DNA of 64,000 bases from Daucus carota subsp. sativus (lineage: Eukaryota; Streptophyta; Magnoliopsida; Apiales; Apiaceae): NCBI RefSeq assembly GCF_001625215.2, contig NC_030383.2:13900779-13964778 (forward strand), given 5' to 3'. Both the position numbers and the translations under genes were made by a program. Positions 1 through 12,299 of this stretch are shown one piece after another. How positions within the stretch are numbered: position 1 is the stretch's first letter; every line of letters begins with the position of its first letter. A model generated the notes under the pieces. The model saw nothing but the letters and a program-made list of their open reading frames with translations. It had not been told where the DNA came from and did not search any database.

Positions 1-742
1 TGAACTGGGTGCACCCACGTATCCTGAACAAATAATCAAAATGGCCAAAGCTCCTCTCAAGAGCTAACAGAAGGATACGCCGTGACCAATCACACTGTCA
101 CGGAAGTGTCATGTCAATGGTGCCGCAAAGACATGGCTGTAGTACCCCTACAGCTGGGTAACTCGGTATACCCTATATCTCTCTAAGGGTTCAAACAAAA
201 CAATTTTCACAACTTTAAAATCACATGTTACAGATATTTCAAATAAACTGAACAAATCATATTTTGTAAAATCTTTGAAAACCGCATAACAAATATTTCA
301 ATCTTTCAAAACAGATTTTTAAAATATTTTTCGGAAATCAAAACAGATTTTTAAAATATTTTTTGAAATTTAAAACAGTCAAATGAATAGCACAAAACAA
401 ACTTAGCAAATCGGACAGATCAAAAGAGGACATATCAAAACTATTTAATATCGAAAGGAGTAGCGCTGAATAAGAGGAATAGAATCTGTACCTCGAAAAT
501 AGCTAATCGAACACTCACGAGACGCCGTAAATAATCCGCGAAACTCCCGACCCCGAATCTAAATATAAATAAAATATTGGATTAATAAATGATACAATAA
601 TTTTTGACGTCTACAATATTTATTTAATACCAAGCAGTGAGTTTAAACACGCTAACGCATTTCATTGTCTTCAGAAATATTAAAATAATAACCTAATACA
701 TGACACCTGTAATTAATAACCCACCAAACAATATATAAGTTA
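1..742. other. AT-rich flank without a recognised gene
   Basis: No convincing open frame or splice pattern is visible. The first 200 bases are less AT-rich than the rest and end in a pyrimidine-rich stretch, so they could be the edge of an older LTR element that continues outside the window, but I see no paired terminus to prove it. The remainder is A/T-rich filler leading to the Helitron 3' end at 743. Confidence 0.4.
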
Positions 743-753
743 CTAGTATTGAT

Positions 754-769
754 GCCCGCGTTGCAGGGC
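754..769 (-). repeat. Helitron 3' terminal hairpin, unit 1
   Basis: Imperfect inverted repeat GCCCGC...GCAGGGC lying 7 bases inside the CTAG terminus. The same bases recur at 7984-7999 beside the second CTAG. Helitrons characteristically carry such a GC-rich hairpin close to the 3' CTRR end. Confidence 0.6.
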
Positions 770-1252
770 TTTGAAACTGAAATAAAATTTACTGAAATGA
801 GGAAGTCATACATTTGCATTTGGCTTGCAGGAGAAAGCAGCATAGCATAGCGTTACAAATTGATAATCAAACAAAACGATATAAAACTGTTCTTCGTGAG
901 ACCTTGTTGAATGTTGATGAGCCTGGTTCAAGAGCTAAAGGTTGATGAATGGTGGATGATGTTGCTAGTGTGTCTTCGATTGTTGTATGCTGCATTAGTA
1001 TGTTTGGTACCGATTCGTGTTAAAGGTCGTGGTACTGAGTCAGTTTATCTAACTTCACCTTTAATTCGATTGCTTAATATATAATAAACCAATACTTAAA
1101 TTTAAAAAAAAATACTTTATTCAAATATAATATTTAAATCTAAAGTAGAATTTTATGAAATACATATTTTACTTAATGTAATTGAAAGAAACGAAGCACT
1201 TATCATTATTCAAATGGATTACTTTCTTGACACATTTGAACATATAGCAATT

Positions 1253-2480
1253 GGATTGTTGCTGGGCTTTGAATTTTGAAAAAAAATTTAGTCGACAAAG
1301 TAACTTGGACATTTAGCAATTGGATTGTACTGAGCACCATATAGCATAATAATATGATCAAAATTGGAATATTAATTCATAAATATAATTTCTAAGATAT
1401 TCTCGGATGGACATTTAGCAATTGGATTATACTGAACACCATATAACATTGTATCTAAGATATTCTCGGGTGAGACAGGGTCGAACCCAGGATTAGGGAC
1501 GACATAGGATAAACTCTTAACTACTGAGTTATTCTTGTTTACAAACTTAGTTATAAATCAAAGAAGATTCTAAGAAGTAAGAATCAAAGACCCTTATAAT
1601 AAATGCATTTCATCAAACACCTCATTAACAATTCATTTAATGATTTATCGTTATAAGTATGACATTGCCAATAAATATTGATAACATAAAAAATTATCAT
1701 GTGATATATATAATTTTATTATAACCAAAATATATTAGTTTCAACAACTTCTCGGCATTGCCTTGGGCGATACCTCGACTTCTATCTATCAATACCGATA
1801 AAGTCATATTTAAATAATTCAATTTAAATAAATTCATAAAAATACATTAATTATATTTAAAAAGTGTAACATAAGATATTATTCAATTTTTTTACAAAAT
1901 GCTAATATATCGCAAATTTATACAATTAATATTGTTTATATATCATAATAAGATACAATGAGCAATTTAGATTATCTAAAAAAAAGTGTTTATAGCTTCT
2001 ATTCGAGATGTTAAGGACATTGGACGACACATGATAAACTCTTAACCAGTGAGTTATCCAAAACTGTATGAAGCAAAAAAGTATGTAAGATCTAAAGACC
2101 CTTATTATAAATTCATTTCATCAAATACATCATTAATAATTCATTTCATAAACGATTTATCGCTATAAATATGACACTGTCAATAAATATTGATAACATA
2201 AAAAATATTATCATGTGGTATATATAATTTTATTATAACAAAAATATAATTTTAATTTCAACAACTTCTCGACATCGCCTTCGGCGATACCTCGACTTCT
2301 ATCTATTAACACTTATATAAAGTCATATTTAAATAAATTCAATTTAAAAAGATACAATCAATATTATTATATCATAATAAGATATAATGAGTCATTTAGA
2401 TGATCTCAAAACAAAGTGATTATAACTTCTATTCGAGATGTTAACTATAACTTCATTTATGTTCCTTGCTATTTTGTTTA
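1253..2480. repeat. Repeat block shared by both Helitron-like units
   Basis: This block is matched at about 8340-9560. It contains an internal partial duplication: the stretch from about 1500-1960 recurs in shortened form at 2010-2420. Each sub-copy carries a hairpin-forming CATCGCC/TTCGGCGAT-type palindrome followed by a CTCGACTTCTATCTAT tail (near 1755 and 2275). No protein is encoded. The repeats look like structural DNA of the transposon. Confidence 0.6.
1468..1536 (-). repeat. tRNA-like (SINE-type) sequence
   Basis: Read on the minus strand, this holds an A-box-like AACTCAGTAGTTAAGAG followed about 35 bases later by a B-box-like GGGTTCGACCCT, the spacing of a polymerase III tRNA promoter. 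It does not fold into a convincing full tRNA, so a tRNA-derived SINE remnant is more likely. Related pieces occur near 2025-2050, 8560-8630 and 9110-9150 at matching places in the repeat blocks. Confidence 0.4.
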
Positions 2481-3307
2481 CTTTTATATGATTTAATTAT
2501 CATTTTAAATTATTTTACATAATTTCTAATTTGAATTTTCGTTAATCATTTATAATTGAAATTTAAACAAATAATATTTATATTCTGTTGAAAAGGTTCA
2601 TACCCATCTCAATTGGTTCAACAGTCTCCGTTCTAGTATCAATTTTAGTGTCATTCTCACTTTTACATATATTTTAAGGTATATACAAAATATAATACCA
2701 TACTTTTTTTTCGAAATTGATCTTTTTATTTAGTCTAATATTCATGATTTTATCTAGTAAAATTAGACTCAAACTAAATTTATTTAATATAAACTACTCA
2801 AATATTAATGTAATTATGAGTAAAATAGATATAAATGAGGAACTGTTTTTGCATACATATTGTTTAAACAACATATAAGTCAAGCCCGACTTCAAGAATT
2901 TCAAAATTCTAACTTTTATAAATGACCTATTTTTATTTTTAAATTTGAGTTTACAAAATATATAGATGCACTTTAAAAAGATAATATATAATATTTCACT
3001 ATTATAAAGATAATTTATATACCCGATGAGTTGTAATTTAAAAAATTTATCTAGACACATAACTACAAATTAATTTTCTTTTATAATTAACATATCAAAT
3101 ATAAGCAATAAACATTTCTTTTGAGATAATCTAAAAAGCCTAATTGTATATAATTATGATATATACATATATAAACATTATTAATTATATAAATTATGAT
3201 ATATATCAACATTTTATTAACAAATTGAATATTATGTCAGAAAAGATATTACACTTTGGAAAAAAAGATAACAAACTATTCGATATAGATATCATTTTTT
3301 AGTGAAA

Positions 3308-3345
3308 AGATTTCTCGGCATGGCCTAACGGCCATGCCTCGATCT
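3308..3345. repeat. Palindrome GGCATGGCC-TAAC-GGCCATGCC
   Basis: A perfect 9 bp inverted repeat with a 4-base loop follows TTCTC. It resembles the CATCGCC/GGCGATG-type palindromes at 1755, 2275, 8855 and 9360 but has a different stem sequence. A half-copy remains at about 10010-10035 in unit 2. Confidence 0.6.
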
Positions 3346-3815
3346 TTAAAAATAATAAATTCAAATATCAAACTCCAAAAAAAAAATGACATTATGGTAT
3401 ATGAATATTATTAATTATTGGAATTAATAACATATTAACATTTTGTTCTTAAATTGAATATTATCACATACAGCTTCAAATAAAAGAAAAAAAAATATTC
3501 AAAGAAGGGCAAATCAAATCTTTGATGTTGCATGCTCACTATCTCACAGCACCTCCCCTCCCCTCATCTCATTTCTGTCTTAACTATCCCCAAAACCCAT
3601 TTTCTCTCGACACTGTGCACCAATCAATAACCCTATTTTTTCTGCCAGATTTCCACCAATGCAGGACAATGTCTCACAGTCTCACCCAAAACTATCTTCT
3701 CTGACAATGAAACTATCTTTTGTATACATGGTCAGTGGAGCAGAATCAATCATCCTGCAATGCTAGTAAATTTCACTCGACGGACTCATATGAGAAATTA
3801 GTTCTTCACTTGTTT

Positions 3816-4873
3816 TCAGCAGATGCCACCCAATGCCCCTCCTGAAAATCATTAAATATACATCAAAGCCAAAAGAACACAAAATGACGTCAAATAGATG
3901 TCAATGCATAGAACTACTTCACACCAGAAATCGAGTACTATTTTTAGAGCACATTTAAGATAACATGGGGCAAAATTCATAAAAGTTTGGCCTGGAAATT
4001 CGATCAGCTGGCAGCAGTCTCCAGTTTCTCCCTCTATTCTGTAAGTAGCATTTTTAGCTCCGCACTTCGCAGTGAGATGAAGACAACATATCTATAAGAT
4101 TTGTATGAAAGAGTGTTCTGCTATCAAGTCCTTTAATTTCAATGAGTTGGAATTTGTTGTCATTGTCCATTTTAAAGTAACAAATACTAATAAATAAATG
4201 TTCTGCTATCAAGTCCTTTAATTCCAATTCAGCCAACTATCTTTTTTGTTTATGTCAAAAAAACATATGACTACATATCTGATGAAGATGAATATTGATA
4301 AACTAATATACCTCCATCCTCCGGTAAATCAGAGGTCCACAAAATGAGATTGTCTCTTAACAGCTGCATAATTAAGGTGCTGTCCTTGTAGGACTCTTCG
4401 CTCAAGGTATCGAGCTCTACAATTGCCTCATCAAAAGCTTGTTTAGCTAATTGGCAAGCCCTGCATTACCAAACAATACTACTGAATTACAGTTTTAAAG
4501 GAAAGATACGGAATAAAGAGGATTGAGGAATCTGCATAAGAAACCTCTCAGGGGAATTCATTATCTCGTAGTAGAAGACGTGGAAATTCCGAGCAAGCCC
4601 TAGACGGATTGGGTGCATTGAATGGAGTTCTTTATTTGCAGTTTCAGAAGCAGCCTAATCAAATGCCATAGGAAAAACCAAAGTCAAATGCCATAAGACA
4701 AAATCAAAACTATGTAAAGTGTGATGCACAGGTCTGTTGTTTAATTTATTAACACATTTCTAATTAAATAGATATATATACATGCTTCATAGCCTTTCAA
4801 TGATTTGTTAGAGCATTCTTTCTTTGTCTGGTCAGTCTTGAACTCAGCACGATATTGATAGTAGTCACCTTTC
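3816..4873 (-). pseudogene. 14-3-3 protein, C-terminal exons only
   Basis: Four exon-like blocks on the minus strand (4873-4786, 4654-4545, 4460-4312, 3841-3816) encode the C-terminal half of a 14-3-3 phosphoserine-binding adaptor. Visible landmarks are the KGDYY helix start, [18 protein letters not shown], and the 14-3-3 signature [15 protein letters not shown] followed by [11 protein letters not shown]. Most borders fit GT-AG splicing. The first donor is GC (GAA|GCATGT), which may be a decayed GT. The N-terminal half, about 130 residues with dimer-interface helices and the RRASWR-type block, is not found upstream to 7 kb. The last exon is also present in unit 2 (about 11103-11142). This looks like a gene fragment captured by the Helitron and not a working gene. 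Confidence 0.8.
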
Positions 4874-7234
4874 CTGTATTGATGCAGCCATGAAGTAAGA
4901 CAACTCAGTTAAAGAGTTAAACATGAATAGTGTATAGAAGACTTGATACAATAATAAGCTAATCATTAGACCATTCTCCATGATTATCAGTCAGTAATCA
5001 GATTAACATGAGAGTCAAACCAAACTCTTGATTTAGCAACTTGTAGCAGATGCAGTATAATTGTGAGTGACAGATAAGACCGTAGAGATCTAAAAAGACA
5101 CTTGATTCAAACGACAAACATCAAGGCTTTAACAAACTAACACTCAAAAGGTGTGATTATATAGATAGATAGAAGTTCAACATACCATGTCTTAGGCTGC
5201 TTGAATAGAGACACTGGATTATCAAAGTATAAAGCAAGCACATCCCTATTAATCACACCATGGATTTAGCGCAGAGATTGCCAACCCACCTACACTTTTC
5301 TGTAACGAAAAGAAATTAAAAATTACAAAAGACCTTAAAAGGGAGAGTAAAATTTGCTTTAGTAGCCTCAATTGGTTCACCCTTATAGTTTTAACTATGA
5401 ACCTATCACAATTGAATTTTAAATTGTTATCTAAGGATGCAAGTGAATGTAACATCTCTCATTAAAAGTCACAAAAAAATAAAAAAAATTAAACTATCTT
5501 CTTTGCAGGAATGTTCCTATTCCATTTGCATTCTATTTATACCAAAACTTGTTATGACCTATTCATGGCCGGAATTACCATGAGGTTGTGCGATTGTATT
5601 GTACTTTCGTGTTCTTTTTCCTCCTCTGTCGCTTGTTGTTTAAGCCAGCGAAGTACTCTCCGGACACCAACTGCTTATGCATAATGTGCTTCAATGCTCC
5701 ATTAAATATCACTCTAGCGGCCTCAATTATTCTTATTTTAATCTTATAAAAAAAAAACTTGATGCATCAACAATTCACCTCTTTGGTTTGTTAAAAGGAT
5801 TAAAAAATAATCCCAGCAAAACTCAATGTGTTAACTATTGAGCTTAAGTCATAATAGCTAAGAAACTTTAATAAAACAGTTCTTTTTTTAAAGACCTCTA
5901 CAATATAATCGATAATTGAAAGAAAATGATAAGAATCAAATACCTTCTTGATCTATTAAGCACGCATACGGTCCCCTGGACATAATAACTGAGGTAAGAA
6001 CCCATCCTGAATTTAAATTTAGGCGGGTTATAAACTCAGATTGGGTATCATTTTAAATACGCAACAAACAAAAACGATGAGTAACAAAATAAAATTAGAA
6101 AATTTCATATATTTAACAATATAAGCATATACAATATAATCAATTAACTAATCAAAACCCAAGCAGTCAAATACAAATGTTACCTGAGTATATAGTGATA
6201 TATATTCATCGATTTTGTTCTTTTGAACATATCATCAAACAGTTTCCGGACAAAATTCGGCTACAATAAATAGATAAAAGTTGAATCATATAACAATAGA
6301 AGTTTGAAATGGAGATATGTTAATGTTCCAAAAATAGTGTACTATTTACATACCCGCAATCATATCCTCCGTCACCAAGAGTTGTCATTCTGGAGGAGAT
6401 AACAATTAGCATAATCAATTTACAAATATTATGAACCATCAATTTACAAAATCATGGAGACACATTGCACCACCAGAACTAAATACAGTTAGTAGATTTC
6501 AAATAACAATAGAACGAATATCCAAATACACCATTAACTTCAAATACTAACAAATCATTAGGAAAACTAATAGTCAAAGGAAGGGCGCTGACTTGGTAGA
6601 GCACGATAGAAACTATGGAGAGAAAGAGGTTTTCTTCCGCACATATCATCAAACATTTTGTGAACAAAGTTTAGCCTGCAAATAAGATTGAAAGAAATCG
6701 TTATGAAGAGTAGTACTTCAGAAGAGAGGTTACAGGAAAGAAGTTTTAAGAATCAAAATATAATAGATATTACATGGAAGAAGAGAAGCGGGAGATACGG
6801 TGCTAATATGCAGTTTTGAATTTTGAATTTTGAATTGTTAATATACTGAATTATAATATCAATTGCAGCTGGATTGTCCTTCTGCAGAGGAAGCTTCTCC
6901 GAGAAGCTTTGAAATTCATCCGGTGCTCTTTTGAGTATGTGTAATTGTGTATGTTCTGTATATGTAAATGAAACAGCACGTGCAAGCCTCCTGTCCAGTC
7001 ATTTAAGCCAGCTTCCTCCAGAAGACTCACGTTGTATTCAGGAAAATATTACCGAAAGATGGAAGATAATATAATAAAGGTAAATGTATTAAATAATTGA
7101 TTAATGTGTTTAACTCGGTCAGTGTTACAAAATCGAGAATCGATCTAATGAGCTGAGTTTTCAATTTAGGATTAATCTGAGTTAAAATCGGATGTATTTT
7201 AATATTTAGTTATTATTATATTAGTTATTTAATA
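4874..7234. other. Non-coding body of unit 1 with exon-like islands
   Basis: Short minus-strand islands look like former exons but are not recognised: around 5180-5245, 5940-6005, 6205-6260 (an FVRKLFDDMFKR-like stretch), 6355-6390 and 6620-6670 (an FVHKMFDDM-like stretch). The FV..(M/L)FDDM pattern occurs twice here and in altered form near 14750 in unit 2, so it is a repeated piece of one captured transcript or of the transposon. No continuous gene can be built. Confidence 0.35.
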
Positions 7235-7469
7235 CTCACTCCGTCCCTTTTTAGCTGTCACTTTGACTTTTTACACATAATTTAAGGTGTTTAAAAAACA
7301 TAATTCCACTAATTATTTTTAAAAATATCATTTTATGAATAAAAATATAAACTATAAAATTTAATTCAGAAAAAGAAAGTTTCAAAAATAATAAGTGAGA
7401 GTATGTTTTTTAATCACCTTAATGATATGCAAAAAGCCAAAGTGACAAATAAAAAGGGATAAAAGGAAT
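7235..7469. mobile_element. Stowaway-like MITE, degenerate
   Basis: The left end CTCACTCCGTCCCTTTTTAG matches the Stowaway (Tc1/mariner) terminal pattern, and the right end carries its diverged inverted complement (AAAAGGGATAAAAGGAATA). The interior is AT-rich and lacks a transposase. The terminal repeats are imperfect, so the borders are approximate. Confidence 0.6.
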
Positions 7470-8339
7470 ATATATTAACTTCATCATGAATTCTACAATT
7501 ATTCATAATTTTTTTATTATTTTTTTTGAAAATTACAATTATTCATAATTAAATCAATATAATATTTTAATTTCAATAAAATATTATATATACTTCGATT
7601 AAAAAAAGTTATAAAAATTAATCAGATTTCAAAAATATAAAAATTAATTGGATTTCAAAAATATCAATTAGCAGGTGTTTTTTGTTTTTGCTTCTATTCT
7701 TCATTCTTCACTCTTTATTCTTTATTCTTTATTCTTGATTCTTGATTCATTATTAATTATGAATTATGAATTATGTGTACGTGTGTATCTATGTGGTAAC
7801 AACGCTGTGGAAAGTTGGTACAACAGTAAAAAACCTTCACGTGCGCGCGAGACGTGCAAGCTGGAGAAGGTAACATAAGCGGTGGCAGCAAATGTAATTT
7901 AACTGAAGTTTAAGAGTAATTTGCTAGCGTGGTCATGGTACTATGCTGAATAGGCAACAGAAACTATTACTACTAGTATTGATGCCCGCGTTGCAGGGCT
8001 TTCAAATTAAAAAAAAATTCAAACAGATAAAGAAAATTATACGGATTCGAATAATGTTGTTTAGACCAAACACAAAACATTGTAATGTAGATAGTGAAAA
8101 TTACTTGATGGACTACAACTGGTATGAAATAGGAATGTCAAAAGTTAACAGTTCATAGCGTTGGAAAAGTTTGAATTTCTGATGCGTAATTGTCTCATGC
8201 TTCCTCAGTCCTTGGTGATGGTTGATGATCCTGCATTAAGATCATAAGGTTGATGAAAGGTTGATGTTGTTGCTTGTGTTTTTTCTGTTGTGGTCTGTTG
8301 CAGCTCTGGTTTTGTAGCCTCCATATTGAATCTGTCTTT

Positions 8340-8372
8340 TGATGCCCGCATTGTTGGGCTTTGAATCTTAAA
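8340..8372 (-). repeat. Internal copy of the Helitron 3'-end sequence
   Basis: GATGCCCGCATTGTTGGGCT followed by TTGAA and an A-run closely matches the unit termini at 751 and 7981 but lacks the CTAG end. The shared repeat block begins directly after it. It suggests that an older copy of the same family sits inside this unit. Confidence 0.5.
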
Positions 8373-8559
8373 AAAAAATTAGTCGACAAAGTAACTTGGA
8401 CACTTAGCAATTGGATTGTACTGAGCACCATATAGCATTGTAATATGATCAAAAGTGGAATATTAATTCATAAATATAATTTTTAAGATATTCTCGGATG
8501 GATATTTAGCAATTGGATTATAATGAGCACCATATAACATTGTATCTAAGACATTCTCG

Positions 8560-9560
8560 GGTGATACAGGGTCGAACCGAATATCAGGGACGGCATAGGA
8601 TAAACTCTTAACCGCTGAGTTATTCAACCGTGCTCAACTGTTTACAAACTTAGTTATAAATCAAAAAAGATTCTAAGAGAATCAAAGACCCTTATCATAA
8701 ATGCATTTCTTCAAACACCTCATTAATAATTCATTTTATAAATGATTTATCATTATAAGTATGACACTGCCAATAAATATCGATAACATAAAAAATTATC
8801 ATGTGATATATATAATTTTATTATAACCAAAATATATTAGTTTCAACAATTTCTTGGCATCGCCTTCGGCGATAACTCGACCCGATAAAGTCATATTTAA
8901 ATAAATACAATTTAAATAAATTCATAAAACTACATTAATTATATTTTAAAAGTGTAACATAAAGATAATATTCAATTTTTTTACAAAATGCTAATATATC
9001 ACAAATTTATATAATTAATATTGATTATATATCATAATAAGATACAATGAGCAATTCAGATTATCTAAGAAAAAGTACTTATAGCTTCTATTCGAGATGT
9101 TAAGGACCTAGGACGACAGAGGATAAACTCTTAACCACTGAGTTATCCAAACTGTATGAAGCAAAAAAGATTCTAAGATCTAGAGACCCTTATTATAAAT
9201 GCATTTTATCAAACACGTCATTAATAATTCATTTCATAAATGATTTATCGCTATAAATATGACACTGTCAATAAATATTGATAACATAAAAAATTATCAT
9301 ATGGTATATATAATTTTATTATTACAAAAATATAATTTTAATTTTAACAACTTCTCGGCATCGCCTTCGGCGATACCTCAACTTCTATCTATTAACACCT
9401 ATAAAGTCATATTTAAATAAATTCAATTTAAAAAGATACAATTAATATTGTTTATATATCATAATAAGATATAATGAGTCATTTAGATTATCTCAAAAAA
9501 AGTGCTTATAACTTCTATTCGAGATGCGTCCGTTTCCGCTCCGAAGAAGAAGGTTTGTTA
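8560..9560. repeat. Repeat block of unit 2 matching 1460-2480
   Basis: This region follows unit 1 with scattered substitutions and small indels. It includes the tRNA-like segment (8560-8630), the hairpins near 8855 and 9360, and the internal partial duplication. No coding capacity is visible. Confidence 0.6.
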
Positions 9561-10149
9561 ATTATAACTTCATTTATGTTCCCTGCTATTTTGTTTACTT
9601 TTATATGATTTAATTATTATTTTAAGTTATTTTACATCATTTCTAATTTGAATTTTCGTTAATCATGTATAATTAAAATTTAAATAAAATAATATTTATA
9701 TTATGTTGAAATGGTTCATACCCATCTCAATTGATTCAACAGTCTCCCTTCTAGTATCAATTTTAGTGCTATTCTCACTTTTACATATATTTTAAGCTAT
9801 ATACAAAATATAGTATCATACTTTTTTTTTCGAAATTGATCTTTTTATGTAGTCTAATATTCATGATTTTATCTAGTAAAATTAGACTCAAACTAAATTT
9901 ATTTAGTATAAACTACTCAAATATTAATGGTATGAGTAAAATAGATATAAAAGATCCTTCAAAAAAAAAAATAGATATTAAAGAGAAACTGTTTTTCGTA
10001 CAATTTGTTTTTAACGGCCATGCCTCCATCTTTAAAAATAATGAATTCAAATATCAAACTCCAAAAAAAAAATTATATGATCTATGAATATTATTAATTA
10101 TTGGAATTAATAACATATTAATATTTTGTTGTTAAATTGAATATTATTA

Positions 10150-11407
10150 CTTACGACTTCAAATAAAAGAAAAAAAATATTCAAAGAAGGGCAAATCAAA
10201 TCTTTAAACAGTACCTCCCCTCCCCTCATCTCATTTCTGTCTTAACTATCCCCCAAAACTCATTTTCTCTCTACAATGTGCACCAATTATCAACCCCATT
10301 TTTTCTGCCAGATTTCCACCAATGCAGGACAATGTCTTGTAGTCTCACCCAAAACTATCTTCTTTGACAATGAAACTATCTTCTCTATTTTCTCAGTGTT
10401 AGTTTCATTCAACTAATGATCAATTACAACATCCAGACCTCGAAACTCAAATTTAGTACTGTTATTAAATCATTGTATACACAGCAGAAAACATGTTGGT
10501 TATGTTATACAACTAATTTTACATAAAAATAGAATGCCATACAATAATAATACGTAGGCCAGAAGCAAACAATTATTTTACTCATCAGATGTACATATGT
10601 ATCTCTGATAGATTTGGCTTGCCTTTGTCTGTTTTCATGTCTGTTTTTGATCTCCCTCAGATCATCATGTATTTTGATAATTCCAATGATATCTAGAAGT
10701 TCTAGAAGTTTGCAACTGAGACTGAGCATTAGTATCATCACCTGGAAAATGTAAAATTCACCAACTTAAAATAAATCTCTGTGAAATGTAATTTGAATAT
10801 CTTAAGAATAAAATCTATCTTAAAACACATATGCTATATCCTGCTTCAAGAATAAAAATAGCAGTAATCACATGTACCTTCTTCACAGTTGGCCGTGAAG
10901 GTTATATTCTATCTGAAGAACTATCAGTGATTGGACGTTGCTTGAGCAATAAATATTTACGTTTCTGCAATGTTAACAAAACCAATATATTGTCGGTCTT
11001 GACAATATATATCCTGCTTTTGTATACATGATCAGTGGAGCATAATCAATTATCCTGCAATGCTAGTAAATTTCACTCGACGGACTCATATGAGAAATTA
11101 GTTCTTCACTTGTTTTCAGCAGATGTCACCCAATGCCCACCCTGAAAATCATTAAATATACATCAAAGCCAAAAGAACACAAAATCACGCCAAATAGCTG
11201 GCAATGCATAGAACTACTTCACACCAGAAATCGAGTACTATTTTTAGAGCACATTTAAGATAACATAGGGCAAAATTCATAAAAGTTTGGCCTGGAAATT
11301 CGATCAGCTGGCAGCAGTCTCCAGTTTCTCCCTCTGTTCTGTAAGTAGCATTTTTAGCTCCGCACTTCGCAGTGAGATGAAGACAACATATCTATAGGAT
11401 TTGTATT
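10150..11407 (-). repeat. Copy of the 3.48-4.11 kb segment with 14-3-3 last exon
   Basis: The flank corresponding to 3480-3720 is at 10150-10385. About 650 bases absent from unit 1 follow, and the match resumes at about 11020 and stops sharply at 11407 (4108 in unit 1). The resumed part holds the last 14-3-3 exon but none of the upstream 14-3-3 exons, which were lost or replaced here. Confidence 0.6.
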
Positions 11408-12111
11408 ATTACACATACATGATATGAAAATCATTACAAACATACATATTAAAGATGAAATGAATACAAAATCATTTATAATAAGATAATAATAAAAATT
11501 TACGAAAAATATGTATGGTGTATTGGTATATTATATCAAAATCATGTTCATCCATGTTGAGTACTCCTGTAAATCATCCAGATATCAAAGTGCAATTCAA
11601 AATTCATTCACTGAAACAGCACCAAAATAAAACTCCTTCATCTTAATCCCATAAAAACATCAACCTAAAATTATAGGAATTTTAGTGGCTAGTAAAGAAT
11701 CAATAACTGAAAATAGATATAAAACCAAATAAAATAAAAATGATAATAAGCAATTAAGAAATATAAATCAATGTTATAATTGTTATAGCAATATAATCAA
11801 TCACCTTGTGTTCAACTACTGTTTCCAAGTCAGGCATACAATTTCAATTTTCAGCAAAACAGGGTTAGTAACAGTGATACAAACAATTAGCAATGTGAAG
11901 CTCATCAGAAGCCAACAAACTATGGAACCTCATGTAGGTCTCGGGCATTTAAAATGTAGCAACATAATGCGTGTGAAATCAGGATCTCAGGCATAATTAG
12001 GTTAACCTTGTAATAATTAGGACTATCCAAACAAAGAGAATAGCTCACAGCAAACAGCATTAGCTGGCTAGTTCTTGCTCACAGCAAACAGCATTAGCTG
12101 GCTATACAAAC
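11408..12111. other. AT-rich stretch, nothing recognised
   Basis: This lies between the end of the shared segment and the J-domain fragment. A 27-base direct repeat (GCTCACAGCAAACAGCATTA core) occurs at about 12043 and 12077. No coding pattern or promoter was recognised. Confidence 0.35.
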
Positions 12112-12295
12112 TTTGAGGAGATCGAAAACCTTCTCGCAAATGTACTTTTCCCGGATGCTTGCCCCTTGCTGCTGCAACTTGTCTGGATGGACATGGAGAG
12201 TGGCTTTTCGGTAAGCTTTCTTTACAGCATCAGAATTCAGACATTATAATATCTGTCAGGGATATTGGTTGCCAATCACTACCAGGACCAAGGAT
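12112..12295 (-). pseudogene. Auxilin-like J-domain exon fragment
   Basis: On the minus strand this reads [19 protein letters not shown], then, after a one-base frame change at an in-frame [23 protein letters not shown] and on to [12 protein letters not shown]. This is the C-terminal J-domain of plant auxilin-like proteins, which recruit Hsc70 to uncoat clathrin vesicles; the HPD motif is intact. An AG precedes the block. The remaining C-terminal residues of the family (the AWNKF end) are absent. The frameshift, lack of the long N-terminal part and position inside a Helitron-like unit mark it as a captured, broken fragment. Confidence 0.8.
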
Positions 12296-12299
12296 CTGC

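Larger units (their letters stand above)
743..7972 (-). mobile_element. Helitron-like unit 1, with 14-3-3 gene fragment
   Basis: On the minus strand the unit ends in CTAG (plus 743-746) next to a host-like A/T. Just inside is an imperfect hairpin (754-769, GCCCGC/GCAGGGC), the arrangement expected at a Helitron 3' end. The same terminus recurs at 7973, and long stretches of 1253-4108 match 8340-11407. The 5' end is not cleanly visible: the unit runs directly into the 3' end of unit 2, so about a dozen terminal bases may be missing. No Rep/helicase is seen, so it would be non-autonomous. Inside are repeated palindromes, a tRNA-like sequence, the 14-3-3 exons and a Stowaway-like element. Alternatively the two units are one large segmental duplication. 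Confidence 0.6.

Noticed and set aside
1468-1536. Functional tRNA gene on the minus strand
   Set aside because: A-box and B-box-like motifs are present, but acceptor and anticodon stems do not pair convincingly; a SINE-type remnant is the better reading.
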